Shown here: piece by piece, positions 58,710 to 64,000 of the stretch | Layout of the letters: each line of letters begins with the position of its first letter | Position numbering within the stretch: the stretch's first letter is position 1 | Assembly: GCF_958298935.1 (NCBI RefSeq) | Contig: NC_084927.1 | Span: 23,882,001 to 23,946,000, forward strand | DNA from: Phragmites australis | Lineage: Eukaryota; Streptophyta; Magnoliopsida; Poales; Poaceae | Length of the DNA: 64,000 nucleotides | Direction of reading: 5' to 3' | The notes under the pieces: generated by a model | Told to the model about the DNA's origin: nothing | Seen by the model: only the letters and a program-made list of their open reading frames with translations | The model's database searches: none | Made by a program: the position numbers and the translations under genes

Positions 58710-61419
58710 TTGTCAACTTCAGTTGGTAGATAAGAAATAGACTATACTTTGGTTGGTCTTTTCGAAAGGAACAGATATACTTTAGCTGCGATAAGAATAG
58801 GCAATGGTCCTCCTGGTAAATTCAGGTATCAAGGATATGAAGATCTTAGGCTCGGTTTTGTACAGAGGATCTCGTTAGTAATTTTAGTGTAGTCGCGCTG
58901 TTTCCCGAGGAATTTTAGTGTTGTAGTTTGTTTTCCAAGGAAGGTCTGTTTTGAACACATGAATTTGGCAGAAATTTCACAGTTGACAGTTCAATTCGGG
59001 TAGGAATGGGGAAAATTTCCGGGCTGAATTTGGCGAGGGCCACGAATGAGCGAACACACTCGCAAAATTGTACACTGATGCTGCAAACTGTAGGGCCGGA
59101 GAAACCAGTAGCCTGACTGCCTGAGACTTTCAGATTTCTCCAAGATCGTGGCCAGATCAATTTCAGACGCCAGGAACACCGTCACGTCCGGGTCAGCAAA
59201 TGTTTGGCAGCCATGAACCGAACCGTTTACTCCTGTCACCTCAGCGGACTCCATCAACCGAGAAGAAACCGGAGCCCTAACAACTCCCGGAGAAAGTTGC
59301 GGCTACGGGATGAGCACAATTCAGGCAAGATAGCTCACCAGCTCCGCAAGGACACAGTGAACATGTGTGCATTCTCAGCTAATTGCAGGTAGGACCGATG
59401 CGTGGGCTGCAAATCGCATTGATCTCTGACGTTCCAGGAGCAGGCAGGTTCGGTGTTCTTCAGAGTTCAGTTCATGATCTGACAGGCCATATCAGGAGCT
59501 GACTTTGGTCAGGTTCATCTGAACTACGCAGGTTCCAAGAATGGCGGGAGAATGGTGATGAGCAGCAGGAGGTTGCCACATCGACAAATGAGAATGTCAG
59601 GTCCCAGATAGAGGGCAAGATATTCTAAACAACACTTGAGTTTTCTTTTTAAACTAAACAACATTGGTGACTAGGTGTGATGAGCAGTGCAGATTTGACC
59701 TGACAGAATTATATTCGATCAAAGCGCAATTAGTAATCAAAGGGACTGATTAACCTTCCAAGTTGTTGTTAATGCGGTACATTAATGCATGAATCTTGCC
59801 GCAAACATTCCACCAGGTAAGCAAGCCTCACTAAAAAAAGAAGGAAAAAATGACAGACTTTCATGAAGCCCTTCTTCATGCCTCTGCTCCTAACACATGT
59901 CAAGTTTACTGATTCAGAGTTCAGACACCCTAGAGAGAGGAACAAAAATATGCAAAAGAGAGATAAGTAGCAGGCATGCCGAGTCCATTTCTCATCACAT
60001 TATCTTTTTCTTATAAAAAAGAAATAAAGTCTTAGAACTCATTCCTCACTGCCTGAGTAGAGTAGATAGCCAGGTCCCTAAAAAAGAGAAGGTGGTCATC
60101 CACTTGAAATCTTCAGGTCTAACACGCAAATGAACCGCGCAAACCTTTCACAGATCCTATCACCATCCACAACTCAAAACGGGCGAGCATATCGGCAAGA
60201 ACTTCCTCCACGATGGATGCATTCTTAATGTGCGTGACACCGAGAGGCGATGGCCGCTCCGGGATCTGCGTTGGTTGGTGTGGTGCCTCGCCGCCTAAAA
60301 GAGCTGAAGATGAATGGAGAAGAGAAGTTTGATGAGGAAGGAGGAGATGGCCGGTTGGTACAGCTCCACTCTCCACACTACCAGTACTCCTCCCTCTTCC
60401 TCTCCTTCCTGACCCGTTCTTCAGCTGATTGCGTGGAGGAAAAACCTCTGAACAGAACAGCGGCAACTACTGCACACCAACTGGTACTAGAATTGCAGCA
60501 GGTTGGTATCAGGATAGTGTAATGGTACTGACTACTGAGCTGCCAGAAATACCATAAATAAATAATGGATGATTGGTTAGGCTATGCTTGTCTAGTCAAT
60601 GTACCATTTAATACATGAGAGAAATGGCAGCTCCACTTGGTTGTGCTGTGAGTTTAGTTGGCAGTGGTTCAGATAAACTATTGCTACAAACTTTCTGCAG
60701 TTGCGTGGATGTCATGTAGGACGTCACCAAAATTGGAATAATAATTCTTCGGTGCAGAATATATATAGTTCTAAAACTTATACAATAGAAATTTTAAAAC
60801 TTTCACCAGAACTAAAAGGGTATTTAGAATTGTTGTATGGAGATGATGTTTGTAAATTTATCATCAGGATCACTTCCGTACTGTTTCATTTTTTTTTGTA
60901 CCCGTCGGTCATACAGAAATCTCAAACAAGTGTATTACAAATTGTGCCGGTGTCCGAAGCAACAAGTAAAAGAGAGGGGGGAGTATATGTGTACTTCATC
61001 CAATGTTGTGTTGCATTTTTGTCATCTTACTATTATTTTTTTCTCTCTGGTACTTGCAAGCTGCAACTAGTTGAACATTATATTGAGCCATTCTGGCACT
61101 ACATTTGATTGTAAAACGATCAAATATAGTGAGACCTCACAAAACTAGAAAATCAGACCAAACTGTGGCAATGGACAATTGCCTCACCAAAAATATATCT
61201 AAAAAAAGGCTAAAGGCTATAATATTTCCAGGTAAACATAAAAAAGAAAGTCTCCATTTCCATTATATTTCCATTCTATCAAAATGTTAATGAATGTACC
61301 TAATATTAGCAATTGCAATAGTAAATAACTACAAAATTAGGAGGAAGTGAAGAAAAAATATCCTCAAGAAATCCCTCGTGTTCTTGCCACCAGGGAATGG
61401 CATGCCTCCACATGCCACG
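58710..61419. other. Intergenic downstream of the CCR4-like gene, no gene recognised
   Basis: Frames at 60250-60522 and 60701-61108 (plus strand) are open but match nothing I know and lack gene-like codon bias. The segment next to 61420 would hold the 3' untranslated region of the kinase gene on the minus strand. Confidence 0.4.
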
Positions 61420-63807
61420 TCACGTCGTCGACCCATCCGTGCCCGACCTCGACAGCACTGCATCGCCGCCGTCGTCCTGCTCCTCGCATGCTGCCACGGC
61501 CCGCTCCAGCACGCCGACTACCTCGCTCATGGTGGGCCGGTCGCGCCCGGCCGGTCTGACGCAGTCGGCTGCCAGGTACCCGACGTAGGCGACGGCCTCC
61601 ATTTCCCCTGGCGTCGGCAGCGGCAGCCGGATGTCGAGCACCCGATGCACGCGGTCCGCCTCGATGTGCGGCACGGTGACGTCGACGACGTTCTTGGGCG
61701 TGCCGCTCCCCTCGAACCTCTGTATCACCTTGCACCCGGAGAGCAGCTCGAGCAGCACCACCCCGAAGCTGTACACGTCGCTCTTGTCCGTCAGGTGCTG
61801 CAGTCGGTAGTACTCCGGGTCCATGTACCCCACCGTGCCGGCCGTCACGCATGGCTCGTCGTCGCTAGCATTGTCATCGCCGTCGACACTCAGATCGTTG
61901 AGCAACGAGAGGCCGAAGTCTGAGACCTTGGCGGTCCAGGAGGTGTCGAGGAGGATGTTGGGGGACTTGATGTCGCGGTGGATGATGGGCGGCACGGCGT
62001 AGGTATGCATGTACTCGATGGCGCGCGCGGCGCCGAGGGCGAGGCGCAGGCGCGCTGGCCAGGAGGCGAGCGGCGGGGAGAGCGGGGCAGCACGCTTGTG
62101 GAGGTGGTCGTGGAGGGTGCCATTGGGCATGAACTCGTAGACAAGGATGCGCTCGCCGCCGTCGGCGCAGAAGCCAAGGAGGCGGACGAGGTTCTTGTGG
62201 TTCACGCGGGAGAGGAGCGTGAGCTCAGAGACAAAAGCCGCCTCGTGGTTGACACGGCGCGCCGCGGCGGAGGAGGACGACGGGGCGCTGGGGTCGCGGT
62301 GCTCTGCACGCTTGATGGCGACCTCGCGGCCGTCGGGGAGGGACGCACGGTACACGGTGCCGAAGCTGCCGGAGCCGATGCGGTGGGACGGCGAGAAGCC
62401 GCCCGTGGCGGCCCGGAGCGACACCAGGGGGAACTGCTCCACCGTCGTGTTCGGGCCCTTGGAAAGCAGCGCGCTGAGCCGCCGCTCCACGCGCGGCGCC
62501 GGGCCCGTCGGCTCAGCGTGGATGCGCCCAGAGTCCTGAGTGCTGCTGCCCAGGCGCCGGCGCAGGCAATAAACCACCAATATCGCGGCGAAGATGGCCA
62601 TGAATCCTGAGCCGATTCCAGCGCTGATCAACGCGATCACCAGATCGCTCGGCCGCCGCTTCCCCCTCGACTGAGAGATCGGCGCCGACGAATTGGAAGT
62701 CGGCGTCAGCGCCATCGGCGGCGGAGTGTAACCGCAGGGGTAGCAGATGGCCGCACCCCCTTCGCCGCCACAGAGAGGCGCGGAGCCCGACCAGACGCCG
62801 CACGGGCACGACGCCGACGGCGCGCACGGTCCCGGCAGGACCCGGTCGAACACCTTGCTCATCCCGCCCGCCACGCCTCCGCCCCAGCACACCAGCGAGT
62901 AGTCGGACATGAGCACCCCGCACACCACCTTCCCCTTGGCCTCCAGCGCAACGAACTGCTGCCGCGCCACCGACGGCGGCACCGCCGCCACCTCCTCCGG
63001 CCAGCACGCGACCGTCCAGTTCCCCCACAGCACGCACGTGACCGCGTCGCCCACCGCCACCGATGACACCGCGCGCCCCACTACCCTTGGCGACGGCGCC
63101 GCGGCCGCCAACGCCGCCGCCTCCCCCCAGCACACCACCTCACCGCTTCCCGCCTTCACTGCGCACGCGTGTCTCTCCCCCGCCGCCAGCAGGGCGTGCC
63201 TCCCCCTCGGCTCCCGCCCCACCGCGTCCGCGTCCCCGTAACACCTCACCTCGCCGGTCCCTGCCACCAGCCCGCACACGAAGCCCCCGCCCACCGCCAC
63301 CGCCGAGAACCCCACACCCTCCGGTAACACCCCGGACGTCCACCTCCAGCACTTTATCCTCTGCTCCACGAGCCCGCACACGTACTCCCCGCCGCCTGAC
63401 ACCGCGGACAGCGCCGCGCCCCAGTACACCCGCTTCGACGGCGCCTCCCTTTTGTTCAGGTCCCACCACCGCATGGATATCGTCTGGGACTCGGTCGGTC
63501 CGGCGGAGCAGAGGTACCCATCGCCGGCGACGACGGCTGAGAACGGCGTGCTGCCGCCGACTCCGTAAGAGTAGTTGTGGGGCTGGGCGGAGCGGTTGGC
63601 GACGCTGGCGCAGGAAAGCTCGTACCCCGCCCCAGCAGTGGGCACGAGCGCGCACGCGAGGTGGTTCCTGGAGGTGGCGTTAGCGCCAACGGCAGCGATG
63701 GCGATGGTGGGGAGCGGGAAGGAGGAGGAGGCGAGGAGGAGAGGTGGAAAGAGGACAAGGAGAGCGAGGAAGCTTAGGAGGAGGAGGTAGGGTGGAGGTG
63801 GAGACAT
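61420..63807 (-). CDS. CCR4-like: CRINKLY4-related receptor-like kinase (CCR4-like), intronless, complete
   Basis: One exon encodes 795 residues, a membrane receptor-like Ser/Thr kinase of the CR4 family, which in plants acts in cell-surface signalling. Layout: signal peptide about 1-26 (LLLLSFLALLVLFPPLLLAS); about seven crinkly/RCC1-like propeller repeats 35-325, each with a C-V-C/VCGL and CW pair; a short Cys-rich segment 328-358; one membrane helix about 388-414 (IALISAGIGSGFMAIFAAIL); a kinase domain about 475-770. Key kinase residues are present: GSGSFGTV loop 478-485, VAIK lysine 499, HRD 610-612, DFG 630-632, MDPEYY 662-667. The short Cys-rich domain fits the CCR group better than CR4 itself, which has a longer TNFR-like domain; CCR4 versus CCR3 is by resemblance. 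Very high GC is typical of intronless grass genes. The kinase looks catalytically competent. Confidence 0.93.
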   Translation of the reverse strand: MSPPPPYLLLLSFLALLVLFPPLLLASSSFPLPTIAIAAVGANATSRNHLACALVPTAGAGYELSCASVANRSAQPHNYSYGVGGSTPFSAVVAGDGYLCSAGPTESQTISMRWWDLNKREAPSKRVYWGAALSAVSGGGEYVCGLVEQRIKCWRWTSGVLPEGVGFSAVAVGGGFVCGLVAGTGEVRCYGDADAVGREPRGRHALLAAGERHACAVKAGSGEVVCWGEAAALAAAAPSPRVVGRAVSSVAVGDAVTCVLWGNWTVACWPEEVAAVPPSVARQQFVALEAKGKVVCGVLMSDYSLVCWGGGVAGGMSKVFDRVLPGPCAPSASCPCGVWSGSAPLCGGEGGAAICYPCGYTPPPMALTPTSNSSAPISQSRGKRRPSDLVIALISAGIGSGFMAIFAAILVVYCLRRRLGSSTQDSGRIHAEPTGPAPRVERRLSALLSKGPNTTVEQFPLVSLRAATGGFSPSHRIGSGSFGTVYRASLPDGREVAIKRAEHRDPSAPSSSSAAARRVNHEAAFVSELTLLSRVNHKNLVRLLGFCADGGERILVYEFMPNGTLHDHLHKRAAPLSPPLASWPARLRLALGAARAIEYMHTYAVPPIIHRDIKSPNILLDTSWTAKVSDFGLSLLNDLSVDGDDNASDDEPCVTAGTVGYMDPEYYRLQHLTDKSDVYSFGVVLLELLSGCKVIQRFEGSGTPKNVVDVTVPHIEADRVHRVLDIRLPLPTPGEMEAVAYVGYLAADCVRPAGRDRPTMSEVVGVLERAVAACEEQDDGGDAVLSRSGTDGSTT

Positions 63808-64000
63808 CGGATTGGGAGATAGGAGAGAGAAGGAGAGGAGAGAGGGGGGTTGTGTAGACCATTGTGGCGCGAGGAAGGAGAGGGGGAGGGAGAACGAGGG
63901 AGGGAGAACGGGAGGGAAGGAAGTTTAAAGGTTGGTGCCTTTTTTTTCATTTTCTTTTCTTCTCGTTTGGTTTTCTTAAGATTAGCGGATGGTTTTGGTT
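63808..64000 (-). promoter_or_regulatory. 5' leader and proximal upstream region of the CCR4-like gene
   Basis: On the minus strand this is rich in CT/TC repeats (plus-strand GGAGAGAAGGAGAGGAG and similar runs at 63818-63920), common in plant core promoters and 5' leaders. No clear TATA box was found within the window. Confidence 0.4.

Noticed and set aside
60250..60522. 90-codon plus-strand frame starting MAAPGSAL
   Set aside because: No similarity recognised, and an antisense frame of similar length overlaps it.
60701..61108. 135-codon plus-strand frame with a hydrophobic C-terminus
   Set aside because: No recognisable family, AT-rich, no splice or codon support; likely chance.
61378..63790. 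Several long frames on both strands over the kinase gene
   Set aside because: The kinase frame is continuous with all catalytic motifs; the rest are products of high GC.
1..64000. tRNA, rRNA or organelle DNA insertions
   Set aside because: No cloverleaf-like or rRNA-like sequence and no chloroplast or mitochondrial gene text was recognised; a tRNAscan run would be needed to be certain.

Overview
The window is nuclear DNA from a plant, most likely a grass (Poaceae). The support is GT-AG introns in host genes, a very GC-rich intronless receptor kinase gene beside AT-rich intergenic DNA, and a dense nest of LTR retrotransposons, CACTA, PIF/Harbinger and hAT elements. The species cannot be read from the sequence.

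Three host genes are convincing. (1) At the left edge, on the minus strand, a CCCH zinc-finger protein (exons between 2987 and 261, continuing past base 1) has an N-terminal RS-rich stretch and four fingers spaced like those of Muscleblind (MBNL) splicing regulators. (2) In the centre, on the plus strand, a nine-exon gene (38958-45577) encodes a 1138-residue plant T-complex protein 11 (TCP11)-like protein; its large first intron holds a hAT element. (3) At the right end, on the minus strand, an intronless gene (63807-61420) encodes a complete 795-residue CRINKLY4-related receptor-like kinase, closest in architecture to CCR4.

The rest is mostly mobile DNA. A probable CACTA element (3265-6850) carries an intron-containing fragment of a CLC chloride channel gene and sits about 280 bp from the start codon of the CCCH gene. 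A decayed crooked-neck-like (CRNKL1/Clf1) copy lies at 7838-9115. A second CACTA element (12151-15660) has matching ends and a 3-bp target duplication. A minus-strand Copia element (17031-28594, 5-bp duplication AGGCT) is interrupted by Ty3/Gypsy sequence whose two LTR-like ends face opposite directions (20151-27055). A related plus-strand Copia deletion derivative (32088-36558, duplication GATTC) follows. The two Copia elements share a leader that carries a TATA-like box and an AACCCTAA palindrome in antisense orientation. Two copies of a hAT-like element lie at 36572-37712 and 39850-41015. A solo LTR is at 47213-48717. A PIF/Harbinger element (50302-54334) has an open transposase frame but a broken Myb-like ORF1. 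A rearranged Copia remnant lies at 55466-58704.

The three host genes do not form a pathway; this is ordinary gene-island and transposon-sea organisation. The most unusual features are the oppositely oriented Gypsy ends, the shared antisense leader module, a perfect 74-bp palindrome in the TCP11 intron, and the half-intact Harbinger element.
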